DNA from: Diploptera punctata
Taxonomy: Eukaryota; Arthropoda; Insecta; Blattodea; Blaberidae
Assembly: GCA_030220185.1 (NCBI GenBank)
Contig: JASPKZ010007287.1
Span: forward strand, 628,501-692,500
Direction of reading: 5' to 3'
Length of the DNA: 64,000 nt
Made by a program: the position numbers and the translations under genes. A model generated the notes under the pieces. It had not been told where the DNA came from, made no database searches, and worked only from the letters and a program-made list of their open reading frames with translations. Every line of letters begins with the position of its first letter. The stretch's first letter is position 1. Shown here one piece after another: positions 18,600 to 29,127 of the stretch.

Positions 18600-18970
18600 T
18601 TGGCCCGGAAAGCCAAGGGTCCCGGGTTCGAGTCCCGGTCTAGGCAAAAATTTTTCTCTTCAAATTTAATTTATCTTTCATTGAGAAATGTTAAATTAAT
18701 AATAAAAACATCATTAGAGGCCTTACTGGCTTTTAAAAGTAATGTTAAATTTCCAATAAATGTCTTCTTAACTAAGAAGCCGCCATTTGCAAAGATAGAA
18801 ACAATGGGTTCAAAAGCATTTGGCGATAGGGAATTACAACGTATATAAGAGAAAAATTTGCGTCTAGATCGTAACTCGCCTCGGTAGCTCAGTTGGTAGA
18901 GCACTTGGCCCGGAAAGCCAAGGGTCCCGGGTTCGAGTCCCGGTCTAGGCAAAAATTTTTCTCTTCAAAT
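18600..18970 (+). repeat. SINE-A unit with two tRNA-like heads
   Basis: Begins with a 5'-truncated head (18600-18646), continues with the SINE-A body and a second complete head (18878-18951), and ends TTTTTCTCTTCAAAT. AAATTAGTT before and AAATTTAGTTG after suggest an imperfect TSD. Confidence 0.65.
18878..18951 (+). tRNA. Best-preserved tRNA-like SINE head
   Basis: 74 bases. Acceptor GCCTCGG with TCTAGGC (one mismatch), D stem GCTC/GAGC, anticodon stem TTGGC/GCCAA, perfect T arm CCGGG-TTCGAGT-CCCGG. By position the anticodon would be GGA in loop CCGGAAA, with C instead of the usual U33, and there is no serine-type long variable arm. Context and copy number point to a SINE promoter rather than a working tRNA. 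Confidence 0.4.
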
Positions 18971-19354
18971 TCAAATTTAGTTGTACAAATTATGGACTGT
19001 TGAACATGATGGAATTTTTACACCCGGGAATCATGTTTCAAACAGTCTTCATTCTTGGCTGGCAGACTGAGTTAACAAATATTGATAAATAAATACATGT
19101 TGTTCAATAGAAAAATTATTAGCCATTGTACAGTTTACAGTTATGCACACATCATTCAGTTCACAAGGAAAAGCGATTGAGCACCTTATCTACTCGAAAC
19201 ACATTATCTGACTGTGACTGTGAATGCATGGGATGTACTCGTATACTGCTGAGTCAGTGCACATTTCAAGTCCCGTGTCTGCACGTGTAAGCCTTTGTCA
19301 TTGCACAGCACAAACGCCGCGTCTGCTGTCCAATACTATACTGATCTCACTGTA

Positions 19355-19764
19355 GTATGTAGATAAAATTTGTATGATTGCTGCCTTGAGGAATACAAAG
19401 GCAAATAGGCATTTTCAATACCCCGTTATCTAAACAAGCAGTTCATATTTTTAATACAGTTCATTCTTGTTTCTAAAGAAAAAGATAATGATAATTGGTA
19501 TTTATATGATATGTGTAAACTGTTTCATGACATTACCATCATATTATGTGAATGAACATGCCTATACCAAATTATCTGTTTTTCTGTAAATAACTTAATT
19601 ACATAATTTTCTTCTTCATTATTTTGTCCATCCTTCTTTTTATAGATCCTAACATTATTTTGTTCATCCGTCTTTTTATAGATCCTAACATATCCGTGGG
19701 AATTCAAACCAGTTCCCAGGGTGGGTTGTCTATAGGCAGAGAACAATAAACCTTGAAAAAACAC
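19355..19764. other. No gene seen
   Basis: A minus frame at 19525-19782 (85 codons) arises from a tandem duplication near 19640-19690 (TTTTTATAGATCCTAACAT repeated) and is not convincing. Confidence 0.4.
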
Positions 19765-20090
19765 ACTATTTAGATATCCCATTTAAACCTCCCACATTTT
19801 AATTAATCATAACTCTCAAAGTATGCAGAATTATGAAATGAGGTTGGTATTAAAAGAAAGAGAAACTAAAAGAATTTTTGTTTTCATTGTTACAGTTAAT
19901 TCATAAATTGCATGTTGGACAATAATGACATAAAACAAAATGGCAACTCCTCAGCAATGTTTTCTGGTATACAGAGATGAAGTCAATAATTACAGTGCAA
20001 AGAAATTACTGGAGAGAATATGAGGGAAATGCACCTGATGGGAAGACCATTAAGGCTCGTATCTATGAACGCATTCTAGCGTAAAAGGCG
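19765..20090 (+). pseudogene. 5' part of a DUF4817-type transposon
   Basis: 19785-19875 is an inverted copy of 27790-27900 (CTCCCACATTTTAA terminus), the long terminal inverted repeat of one family. It is followed by MATPQQCFLVYRDEVNNYSA (from 19939) and, after one stop, frames compatible with an N-terminal helix-turn-helix module. The complementary downstream part of the same kind of protein occurs at 27620-27780. Truncated and broken. Confidence 0.5.
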
Positions 20091-20436
20091 TAATCATCAC
20101 GTACTCAGCTGAGAAAGTTCCATCCAAAGACGTTTTGCGTACTCAAGAATCTGTTCATGTGATAATAATTGCCAATTCAAGTGGAAATTCTGTAAGCTAC
20201 CTGGCGAGGTGACTTTGCTCTTTCAAGCATGAAATTATGACTGCCTCAATGTATATTTTTTTCTTAATTTCGTAAAATATTTATGTCATTGTCTGTTATG
20301 ACTTATATTTCTCTTATTTTAAATAAATAATTTGTTAATAGCATATGTTTCTTCAAATATGTCGTACACATTTTGAGGTTAGGCCTAATAATACATACGA
20401 AACTTGGTTAAAAATAATCTTTAATAATTACATGAA

Positions 20437-20783
20437 TGAATGATTTTTCTATTATTTTGTATGTAATTATAATTAGTTTACATGAGTTTAAGCCTTGTTA
20501 GCACTTTTGTTTGTTAAATAAATAATAATGAATTACATAACATTTTTTATGTACTTTTTAATGGAGCGATAATACAAATATCAAAGAACTAATAATTTAA
20601 TTTTAAAATAAATCGGTATCAAACGGAAGACTACAATAATGATTTTTCTATTATTTTGTATGTAATTATAGTAAGTTACACATGAGTTTAGGCCTTATTG
20701 CACTTTTGTTTGTCAAATAATTAAAAATGAAGTACATAAAAGCATTTTTACTTAAGTTTTAATGGGTGATAATACAAATATTT
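20437..20783 (+). repeat. Tandem duplication of about 200-bp units
   Basis: The block TGATTTTTCTATTATTTTGT through ATAATACAAATAT occurs at about 20437-20583 and 20638-20783. The sequence after the LINE insertion (25556 on, AAATAGGTATCAAACTATAG) matches 20608-20630, so a third unit began there and was split by the LINE. Confidence 0.7.
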
Positions 20784-20784
20784 A

Positions 20785-20796
20785 ATATTTTTATTA
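20785..20796 (+). repeat. Target-site duplication of the RNase H LINE
   Basis: ATATTTTTATTA, repeated exactly at 25544-25555. Confidence 0.8.
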
Positions 20797-21013
20797 ACAC
20801 TCTGAAATTGGAGGGTGAATTATTAACTCAAACACATGAAGCAAAATATTTAGGAATAACTCTGGACACAAAATTAACATGGAAGAAACACATGGAGAAT
20901 ATATGTACAAAGATAGAAACAAGGTTACCATTATTAAAACGATTAGCAGGGAAAAAGTGGGGTTGCAACACACAAACCCTAAACACCTTCTACCAAATGT
21001 ACATAAAACCTGT

Positions 21014-21022
21014 ACTTCAATA
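21014..21022 (+). repeat. Target-site duplication of the RTE
   Basis: ACTTCAATA, repeated at 24283-24291. Confidence 0.8.
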
Positions 21023-24000
21023 CTTACTTACTCACTGGCACTATCGAACCCGTAGGTTCATGGCCGCACGGACATAAGCTCTCCATACATCCCTATCCTG
21101 AGCTAATGCTTTCCAATCATTCCCTGTATAATCTACTTCCCTCAAATCATAGTTAATGTTGTTCTCCCACCTCATTCTTGGTCTACCAACTGGGCGTTTT
21201 CCTTCTGGCTTTCCTACAAGAAGTTTCCATGCACGTCTTTCATTCCCCATACGCGCAACATGTCCTGCCCATCGCAGTCTACGGGACTTAACTGTTCTTA
21301 TTATATCTGGCTTCCTATAAAGACCATGTAGTTCATTGTTATGTAGTCTTCTCCATTCACCTGTCTGTTCATCTCTCTTTGGTCCAAAAATTCTCCTAAG
21401 AACTTTATTCTCAAATACTCGTAATCTCCTTTCCTCCCTTAAAGTAAGAGTCCATGTTTCGCACCCATATAATATAACTGGTAGAATAATAGTTTTATAT
21501 ATTTTCAGCTTAACGTTTTTTGAAAGGAGTTGGGACATCAAAAGTCTCTGCAATGCATAATAGCATGCATTTCCAGAATTGAGCCTATGTTTAATTTCTT
21601 TGCGCATCTCATTCCTATTTGTGATTATTGTTCCTAGGTATTTGAATTCAGCCAATTCCTCAAAATTTCCCTCATTTGTCATTAGCTGTCCATTTCCATT
21701 ATATAATGTATTTCTACGTGTGACCATATATTTAGTTTTACTGATATTTACTTCCAGTCCCAATTTCTTAGTGTTACTCAATAGTGTGTGCGTGTTGGCC
21801 TTTAGTATCTCCTCGCTATCGGCCAGTAGTACTACATCATCAGCATAAACTAACAGCTTATTAATACCATTCAGTTGTAGGCCTTCCTCATTCTCTAAAG
21901 ATTTAATGGCATGCTCTAGTACAAAATTAAATAGTAGAGGAGATAGTGCATCTCCTTGCTTCAACCCATTCTGGATTTCAAAAGTGTCTGAAAACTGTTT
22001 GCCTACACGCACCCTACTCGTTGAGCCATTTAGACACATTCGTATAAGTCTAACTAACTTTTTAGGAATTCCGAACTCCAGCAGGATACTATATAACTTC
22101 TCCCTCTTAATTGAATCATATGCTTTTTTGAAGTCTACATATAGTTGATGTACAGTACCATTATATTCCCATTTCTTTTCTAAAATCTGTCTTATACTAA
22201 AAATCTGATCTGTTGTAGACCTGTTTCTTCTAAATGCACATTGATGATCTCCTAGAATGTCATCAATATAGGGAGTAAGTCTGCTTACTAATATATTTGT
22301 TAGAATTTTGTACGAAGTTGAAAGTAATGAGATGCCCCTATAGTTGTTGCAATCAGTTTTATCTCCTTTCTTATAAATTGGTACGATAATTGATTCCTTC
22401 CATTCATCTGGAAGAGCTTCTTTTTCCCAAATCATAGTAAGCAAACAGCGTATCTTGTCCATCAATTTTTCTCCCCCTGATTTTATCAGTTCTGCTGGGA
22501 TCTCATCTGAACCTGATGCTTTATACATCTTCAATTTTTCAATTGCCATTTCAACCTCTAATGCACTTGGCTCTGCGACTAGCATTTCTGCTGTCTGTAA
22601 CTTATCCTCCTCAATGTCCTGTTCTGTATGTACATTTAATAGCTGATTAAAATAACTTTTCCATCTATTTAATATACTCTTGGAATCTGCAATCATATCC
22701 CCATTTTCATTCCGAATTATGTTTGTTCTAGCCTGAAACCCTTTCTTCTCTATACTAATTCCCTGATATAATTCTCTAATGTTCCTATTTTTTGCATTCA
22801 TTTCAAGATCATTAATCTTCTCTCTCAAATATTCCCTCTTCTTACTCTTTAGTAACTTGGTGGTTTCCCGTCTAACACTACCCAATTGCTCTAAATTTAC
22901 CTCATTTGGCTCGTGTAACCATTTCATTTTTGCTAGCTTTCTTTTCTTTACGATGTCGGCACATTCCTCATCAAACCATTTCTTGTTTTGCCTCTTTTTT
23001 AAACAACCAATGCTTTCTGATGCTGACAATTTAATAGTATCTCTTATAGCCTCCCATTCTTTATTTATATCAGTTTCTTCTTCGTTTGCCACATTGTCAT
23101 CTGAAGATTCCAGTACTTCAAATCTATTAGCAATTTTGATTTGGTATTCTTGCCGCATTTCATCATTTTTCAAGTTTTTTAATTCATATTTTACAGAATC
23201 ATCTTTAGCGTTTGTTCCTCTCATAAGCGATAGCCGTTGTCTGATTTTCACTCTGACCAGATGATGATCCGAATTGCAGTCTGCCCCTCTAACTGATGTA
23301 ACATCGATGATGCTACTGTGCCAGCGTTTATCCACTAATACATGATCTATCTGGTTCCGAGTTTCTCCATCTGGGGACGTCCAGGTGTATTTATGAATAT
23401 CCTTATGCTGAAATGTTGTGCTCTTAACAATGAGATTCTTTGATGTGGCAAATGTGACTAATCTAACCCCATTGTCGTTACTATCTTCATGAAGACTGAA
23501 TTTGCCTATTGTTGGTTTGAATATATCTTCCCGCCCCACTTTTGCATTAAAATCTCCTAAGACAATTTTCATATGATATCGTGAAAGGCTATCAAATAAG
23601 CATTCTAATTCTTCATAGAACTCATCCTTGATCTTGTCATCTTTATCTTCTGTGGGGGCATGTACATTTACAATTATAAAATCATGTCGTTTACCCTTTA
23701 GAATTATGTATGATATCCTATCACTAACAAACTTAATATCTCGGATAGCGGATAGGATCCTCCTTCTGACTAAAAAACCCGTTCCAAATGCAGGTCTTTC
23801 TGCACCCCCATAGTATAATGCAAAGCTTCCTGATTCCTGACTACCTTCTCCTGGCCACCTAACTTCCTGTAAAGCGACTATATCCAAGGGCGATGTATCC
23901 AATTCCCGTGTTAATATCTCTAGTGCCCCGCTATTGTATAATGTCCTAACATTCCATGTTCCTAGGAACATGTCCCTGTGTTTGAGCCTTTGGCATGGGT

Positions 24001-24282
24001 TCCCTGAAGTAGTCCCCGCCCGGAGAACCGAATGGGGGACTATTTGACCTCCGGAAAATTTTACCCCAGTAGAACCCATGTCCGCATTTCTTGACGGTTG
24101 TATTTTACGGTGAAAGATCGTCACTCTTTCGACCAAGGTACTTATTTCGTCTGGCTTATCACCTTCGACCAGTCCGGCATGGGTAACCCTATCGGCAGCA
24201 ATGCTACCGCCGGCATAGCTCTCAGGATCATTTAAGCACACAAGCCACTCCACCACGACAAGGTAAAGATACCATGGAGGGA
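21023..24282 (-). mobile_element. RTE-clade non-LTR retrotransposon, near full length
   Basis: Single-ORF element in minus orientation with a 9-bp TSD. Its 3' end at 21023 is a short TAAGTAAGTA-type tail, the microsatellite-like tail typical of RTE elements. The 5' end lies within about 200 bp of the likely start codon. Short 3'-end copies of the same family lie at 59342-59416 and 59612-59714. An uninterrupted ORF implies a recent insertion. Confidence 0.85.
21041..24079 (-). CDS. RTE ORF: AP endonuclease and reverse transcriptase
   Basis: 1012 codons from the first in-frame ATG (24077-24079). The open frame extends upstream to 24289 without an ATG, and a second candidate ATG is at 23971. 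The N-terminal third is an APE-type endonuclease: FLGTWNVRTLYNSG, VALQEVRW, FIIVNVHAPTEDKDD, IVLGDFNAKVG, RNQIDHVLV and CNSDHHLV are its catalytic and metal-binding blocks in order. RT motifs follow: SIIVPIYKKGDKTDCNNYRG, YVDFKKAYDSI, GLKQGDALSPLLFNFVLEHA and LLVYADDVVLLADS (catalytic YADD at about residues 744-747). The C-terminus has LPVILYGCETWTL and RRLRWAGHVARMG. Length and order fit the RTE/BovB group. The endonuclease nicks the target and the RT copies the mRNA from the nick. No stop or shift was seen, so it may be competent. Confidence 0.9.
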   Translation of the reverse strand: MGSTGVKFSGGQIVPHSVLRAGTTSGNPCQRLKHRDMFLGTWNVRTLYNSGALEILTRELDTSPLDIVALQEVRWPGEGSQESGSFALYYGGAERPAFGTGFLVRRRILSAIRDIKFVSDRISYIILKGKRHDFIIVNVHAPTEDKDDKIKDEFYEELECLFDSLSRYHMKIVLGDFNAKVGREDIFKPTIGKFSLHEDSNDNGVRLVTFATSKNLIVKSTTFQHKDIHKYTWTSPDGETRNQIDHVLVDKRWHSSIIDVTSVRGADCNSDHHLVRVKIRQRLSLMRGTNAKDDSVKYELKNLKNDEMRQEYQIKIANRFEVLESSDDNVANEEETDINKEWEAIRDTIKLSASESIGCLKKRQNKKWFDEECADIVKKRKLAKMKWLHEPNEVNLEQLGSVRRETTKLLKSKKREYLREKINDLEMNAKNRNIRELYQGISIEKKGFQARTNIIRNENGDMIADSKSILNRWKSYFNQLLNVHTEQDIEEDKLQTAEMLVAEPSALEVEMAIEKLKMYKASGSDEIPAELIKSGGEKLMDKIRCLLTMIWEKEALPDEWKESIIVPIYKKGDKTDCNNYRGISLLSTSYKILTNILVSRLTPYIDDILGDHQCAFRRNRSTTDQIFSIRQILEKKWEYNGTVHQLYVDFKKAYDSIKREKLYSILLEFGIPKKLVRLIRMCLNGSTSRVRVGKQFSDTFEIQNGLKQGDALSPLLFNFVLEHAIKSLENEEGLQLNGINKLLVYADDVVLLADSEEILKANTHTLLSNTKKLGLEVNISKTKYMVTRRNTLYNGNGQLMTNEGNFEELAEFKYLGTIITNRNEMRKEIKHRLNSGNACYYALQRLLMSQLLSKNVKLKIYKTIILPVILYGCETWTLTLREERRLRVFENKVLRRIFGPKRDEQTGEWRRLHNNELHGLYRKPDIIRTVKSRRLRWAGHVARMGNERRAWKLLVGKPEGKRPVGRPRMRWENNINYDLREVDYTGNDWKALAQDRDVWRAYVRAAMNLRVR

Positions 24283-25555
24283 ACTTCAATATTGTGAAGA
24301 AATCCTAGTAACTACTAAAGTGGAAAAACTTAATAAATTGCAGAACCAAATCCTCCGTCTGATAACAGGAGCCGTTAAAACAACACCAATCACTGCCATG
24401 CAAATCTTAACAAATAACCCAAACATAGCATCTGAAATTGAGAAAACAGCAGTCACACAGTATGAAAAATTTTTAAGGCTACCCCATAATAACTGGACCC
24501 AAAGAAAACCACAAGTATGTTTAAAATCTCAGCAAAGCTTCCTAGGCATTGTACAAGAAATCAAACAGAAATTGCAACTTCCACATTCAAAAGAAAATAT
24601 GCAGATGAGAAACAACCCTCTAGAATTTTTGGAAATCGAATATAACCTTCATTTAACAGAAGACATCAAGAAATCTGAAACTCCTCCATATATTTTAAAA
24701 CAAATGTCAATGGAAATGATAAATCTAAGATACCCAGCTCCTGAATGGATACATATTTTTACAGATGGCTCCAGCCTACCAAATGATGGTGGCACTGGTG
24801 CTGGTGCAGTATGTCCACTTTTTTCCTTTTATCGTAAACTAAACACAAATTCAACAAACTTTGATGGCGAAATTCTAGCAATTTTCTTAAGTTTACAAAA
24901 TCTTTTATATCACATCCAAAAATTTACAAAAGTTGTAATTCTATGTGACTCCAAAGCAGCCATTCTTGCTATAACACGAGACACAACACCCAAAAGCATC
25001 AAAATTATCGAATGTCACAAAATGATAAAAACATTTATCCCGTCTACATAAAAAAGTTGTACTTCAATGGATTCCGGCCCATTGTGGAGTGACAGGCAAT
25101 GAAATAGCCGATTTTCTAGCCAAGAAGGGTAGCAAAATTGTTTCAAACCCAAATTCTGCTCCAGTTTCCTTTCACTCTATCAAAAGAATTATCTCAAATA
25201 AATACATCAATAAACTTAGAGAAGAATACACCACCAAAACATCTGGAAAGGAATGGGAAAATCTACAAGCTTATGACATTACTACATTACAAAGAAAATC
25301 TGCAGTAGCAACATTCAGACTGCTAACGGGACATGACTGCTTGAATAAACACCTACACAGAATTGGCATAACAGATTCACCTAAATGCCCTTTTTGCAAT
25401 TTAAATGAAGATATGGAAAGAAACCATCTCCTCCGTTGCCCAGCTTTTGTAGAAGAGACCAGCCTTTCTGCTAAATATTGGAGTGCAAGAGAGTGAATGA
25501 TTTCATTATCAAGTGCTCGACATTAGATACCAACCAACCAACCATATTTTTATTA

Positions 25556-26120
25556 AAATAAATAGGTATCAAACTATAGTCTAAACCAACAATTTTGCTC
25601 GTCATGGTAACAAAATTTATTTATAATGAGGATGGTACTCCGTGGTGATAATTTAACACATTTAAGAAATTTTACAAGAAATTAGTTTATGCCTATTTTT
25701 CAATTTTTTTAGAGGCTTTTATAATATGTGTTCATTTTGCAAAATAATCTATGGCAATTAATTTTGATAAAGAATCATCATTCATGGGTTAATGATTGAT
25801 AGGGGCATTTCATTATATTCCAGTATAAAATAATCGCAACATTACTAAAAAATCTGTCTCGTAGTCTAATATTTGTTATCATAGAGAACCTAAACTTTTT
25901 TCTATTGCATTTTAACTCTGTCAAGTATTGCAATAAGATATATATTTCTTTAATTTACACAAATTAGTAGATAAACTCTGTACAATTTTTTTTTCAGCAG
26001 ACATAAAAATCTTTGGAAATATTGCATTTATGTAACACTGGGTTAATACCCCAATCAAACAACAGTAGGCCTACAGTATATTTGCTCATAAAATTAATCC
26101 AGATATTTGGTATCTACTTA
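25556..26120. other. No gene seen
   Basis: The first about 70 bases continue the host tandem repeat of 20437-20783. The rest is AT-rich, with stops in all frames. Confidence 0.45.
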
Positions 26121-26124
26121 ATCT

Positions 26125-26480
26125 CCAATTCCATGGCACGAGAGGGTTTAGAAGGCCCTTGACCTACCTTCTTGGCCTCACATCCACATATGTAAATCAC
26201 AGAGGTGGATGATCATCTAGCCAATATTAGGGTGAGATGTAGTCAGCATTTCACATCCCCAGTCATTATAGCTAGTTTTCTCAACCTGGAACTGCTACTT
26301 ATTGTAGCTACCCAAATTCCAACAATGTTGAGTGGGCATCGGTCCCATATTGGCCAAAGATAATTGAAAAAAAAATTCTGCTTGCATGGGGATTTGAACA
26401 TGCACCAATGCATCATGTGTTAAACTTCTTGGCTATACGCAGAACTACTCACTTAATTTTGTCAATACACTTCTTATATG
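26125..26480 (-). repeat. SINE-B copy
   Basis: Reverse-orientation copy of the 9936-10258 family. GGCCTCACATCCACATATGT, TCATTATAGCTAG and CCCATATTGGCC mark the body, and the tRNA-like head lies at about 26385-26470. Confidence 0.65.
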
Positions 26481-27095
26481 TGGTTTTAGTAGCTCAAAAA
26501 AAAATACTATCCCATTAGGTTTTAAGCTCAGATCTGCAGATCAACAGGCAGGTGTGTTACCATCTGACCTAACATAAGAGTATTTGGTTAATGCCAATAT
26601 ATAGAATTAAACAGTGCTATTAATGTGCAGTGTGCCACATTATGTCATTGTTAAACTACAGCATAATTATACTTCTTCTTGACGATTTTTATTATTAATT
26701 TAACACTTCTCATAGAAGGATAAATTATATTTGAAGAGAAAAAAAAAAAAAAAAAACTTCTTCTTCCTTGCATGTGATAGACCTCGGGGTCTGTTACGGT
26801 CTTAATCCAACGTTTGAAGGGTCTGCCCAAAGATAATAATTATACAAACAGAGCAATCTGCTTCAGATACATCATTTTCAAATTCATAACATTTACATAC
26901 AGGAAAGAGGGGCCTAACCTAAAAATATAAAAATTATGTTAAATATTTCAATAGCCGTACAATATTAAATTATTTACTTAGATTTATTTTTAGTTTAGGC
27001 ATAAGCCTTACACAGAATAACAATAATAATAGTAATAATCAAACATAAAAGTCATAATTTCGTCTATTAATTTTGAGACAACAGTAAGCATTTCC
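26481..27095. other. No gene; SINE-A fragment at 26690-26745
   Basis: TTTTTATTATTAATTTAACA...GATAAATTATATTTGAAGAG matches the SINE-A body and runs into an A-rich stretch. CCTCGGGGTCTGTTACGGTC at about 26782 resembles a dispersed insect repeat. No coding sequence. Confidence 0.4.
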
Positions 27096-27262
27096 ATTTG
27101 AACGAATATATAAAATGATTATAATTGAAATAATTGTTAGAAAAAATGAGAAAATCATTGTAAATGGTGCGAAATAATTTGAAAAATGAAACCCTAAGAA
27201 TAAAATTTGATAGGAGTTTATGAAGGAATTAAAAAAGTCACATCACAGGTTGTAAAGAGTAG
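27096..27262 (-). repeat. Dispersed repeat, inverted copy of 1255-1405
   Basis: Reverse complement of the left-end copy with moderate divergence. It contains GTTAGAAAAAATGAGAAAAT and CACATCACAGGTTGTAAAG. Confidence 0.6.
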
Positions 27263-27615
27263 ACCAATTTATTACAGAAATATCTGTAAGTCTACCTAAT
27301 TGAGAGCATCCATATTCAGTAAAAATTTGCCCGTTATTTCTTTTTAATTATTGTATCTTACTTTGTAATCATGTAATTACAGGTATTTTTGTTCTTAAAT
27401 TTTTATTTTATAAACGAATAATATATCCATTATACAGCAGCTGTCTGCTAAAATACACCTCAGGAAGTTGGAAATGTTTTGAAACATGCTTTGGAATGCA
27501 TTGAAAACCGGTTTTTTGCAGGTATATAGTACCAACCTTGTCAGAAAAACGACTTTCATGCTTGATTAGTGAGTGGCTCCCTAATTTGATCATTGCATGT
27601 TCTCACGAAAAACTC
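27263..27615. other. No gene seen
   Basis: A 61-codon minus frame at 27408-27593 lacks motifs. It may be non-coding transposon sequence leading into 27620. Confidence 0.35.
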
Positions 27616-27619
27616 AGGT

Positions 27620-27905
27620 TGCTAGTGATTGGAAGTAATTGAGTAGAGACAAATGTATTTGCATGCGGCCCTAAGACATGGCTTGAGAAGTTTCTGGCGA
27701 CTGGAAGAGTTAAAACAGAATCAGGAGGTGCTCGTACACATGTTTCAGAAGAAAAGATTGACGAAATTAGAGCAGGATAGAGGTATTTTAGTGTGTAGCA
27801 ATATATGGCAATGAAAATTCTTTGAGTTTCTGTTTCGTTTAATACTGGCCTCATTTCATAAATCTGCATACTTTGTTAGTTATGATTATTTAAAATGTGG
27901 GAGTT
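27620..27905 (+). pseudogene. Helix-turn-helix transposase fragment and terminal repeat
   Basis: The plus frame reads TWLEKFLATGRVKTESGGAR then THVSEEKIDEIRAG. This is the W-x-x-F-x-x-TG-V...SG-x-R pattern of the second N-terminal HTH of Tc1/mariner-type and DUF4817 elements. 27790-27905 is the terminal repeat (inverted match to 19785-19875), ending GAATAGGACACCCTG. It carries stops and is truncated. Confidence 0.5.
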
Positions 27906-28185
27906 TTGAATAGGACACCCTGTATAGTAGTGGGTCTCTTTGGATCTGTGATTAGCAGGATGTTAAGACCTCTTCCAAAGACAGTACAAGACATTACGGC
28001 AAGGATGAACATTCAGTCCCAAAGAAAGGATTTAAAATTCCCTGTTCCAATAGGTCGCTAGAATGGACTCTATGCCATGATTACAAACAAATAACTAACA
28101 TGTATTTTTTTAAATTTTGAATGTATTTGTTTTTAGATTTTTTGTTATTTTCCTATTCAAGTTTTTTTAAAAATTCTTTACGCAT

Positions 28186-28500
28186 ATTCTCCTCAGGTGT
28201 CTCAAAGTCGAGTGGTATAAGGCATCATGCATGGTACAGGGCTTGTGTTGGTTTGAATCCACTTGGGGAAGAAATTTTATCTTGGAATTTCGGTTAATAT
28301 AGCATTTTGAGGAATTTGGGTAACTACAATAAGTAGTGGCTCCAGTTTGAGAAAACCAGCTATAATGGTTGGGAGACCCGAACTGCTGACCACATGTCAC
28401 CCGTATACTGGCTGGATGATTGTACACCTCTTAGATTAACACATGTGGATGTGAGTGGATGACCAAGGCCCTTCTAGGCCTGTCATGCCATGGAGCTTTT
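28186..28500 (+). repeat. SINE-B copy
   Basis: Head AAAGTCGAGTGGTATAAGGC (A-box region) and TTGGTTTGAATCCACTTGGG (B-box region); body TATAATGGTTGGGAGACCCG, then ACACATGTGGATGTGAGTGG and GGCCTGTCATGCCATGGAG. Confidence 0.7.
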
Positions 28501-29125
28501 TATTCTCCTCAGACCTGAGCATTTATCTAGTATCCAATTTAAACAATTGTATAAGCAGAAAACAATAAAATAAGATTGTAAGCTATTTCTTGTCAATCAT
28601 TTATTAAACACGAATATTATACTGAATTATTTTAAAATGTATAAAGACTTCAGGGGAAGAGGGAGATAGTCAACTGTTAATTGTTTGGCTGGATAACAAT
28701 TTGAAGTTTGAAACCGAAAGGGATATCTTTAATAGGAAATTACTCAGTACCTAGCTTCTTGTTCTTTTTCTGTATTATTAATCACATAAATTACATCTCT
28801 CAAGCTATACAAGGTGTTAACTCATTAATCCCATTTACTGATTTACCTCCTTTTTACTCTTGGAATTTTAATGTGTGTGATATCCTTTGAAGGCATAGTT
28901 TAGTGCTGAAGAGGATTAAGATTGTAGCTTTGGAAACAAGCCTGCAGAAACTTTTTTTAATAACTAAGGAGCTCAGTGAAGTGATAAGGAACTATCCAAA
29001 TTAGACTACTGTACTAAACAATATCTCTATGGCAATCTTACATTAATGTAAAGAAGCACTTATTTTTTATCTCTGCTAATTAGAATATCATTATTGAAAT
29101 TAATATGTTTGACTACAATGATACC
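28501..29125. other. No gene seen
   Basis: AT-rich. The 60-codon frame at 28708 has no motif. Confidence 0.4.
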
Positions 29126-29127
29126 CA

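Larger units (their letters stand above)
18377..19352 (-). mobile_element. Tc1/mariner-like element interrupted by a SINE
   Basis: Terminal inverted repeats CAGTGTGATCAGTATAGCAC at 18377 and its imperfect complement ending at 19352 (CTATACTGATCTCACTG) extend about 38 bases. TA flanks both ends (18375-18376, 19353-19354), the Tc1/mariner target. The inside keeps a transposase C-terminal remnant (18535-18599). A SINE-A unit at 18600-18970 is inserted in it. Confidence 0.65.
20797..25496 (+). pseudogene. LINE ORF2 C-terminal half (RT end, RNase H), interrupted
   Basis: The first piece reads THEAKYLGITLDTKLTWKKH, a standard post-catalytic RT segment. The second begins KLNKLQNQILRLITGAVKTT and carries RNase H landmarks: FTDGSS (first Asp), DGEILAIFLSLQ (Glu) and LCDSKAAIL (second Asp). 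A frameshift near 25045 precedes HCGVTGNEIADFLAKKGS (last acidic site). The end holds FRLLTGHDCLNKHL and CPFCNLNEDMERNHLLRC (CCHC). In this class RNase H removes the RNA template after target-primed synthesis. The copy is dead: 5'-truncated, frameshifted and split. Confidence 0.8.
20797..25543 (+). mobile_element. 5'-truncated RNase H-type LINE split by an RTE
   Basis: Bounded by a 12-bp duplication and ending in a short CCAA repeat. The coding remains are 20797-21022 (end of RT) and 24292-25496 (linker, RNase H, zinc-knuckle C-terminus). Removing 21023-24291 rejoins the frame exactly across the TSD. The layout with RNase H and LLTGHD-C-C-H-C ending fits the I/Jockey superfamily; the clade is not resolved. 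Confidence 0.85.

Noticed and set aside
18878..18951. Functional tRNA gene
   Set aside because: C33 in the anticodon loop, an acceptor mismatch, an anticodon inconsistent with the variable-arm type, and its position as the head of a multi-copy SINE argue against a working tRNA. A tRNAscan score would settle it.
17232..18952. Repeated 90-110-codon frames beginning MPRPRLEPG or MPRLRLEPG
   Set aside because: They are antisense readings of the SINE-A tRNA-like head and body. Their recurrence reflects repeat copies, not a protein family.
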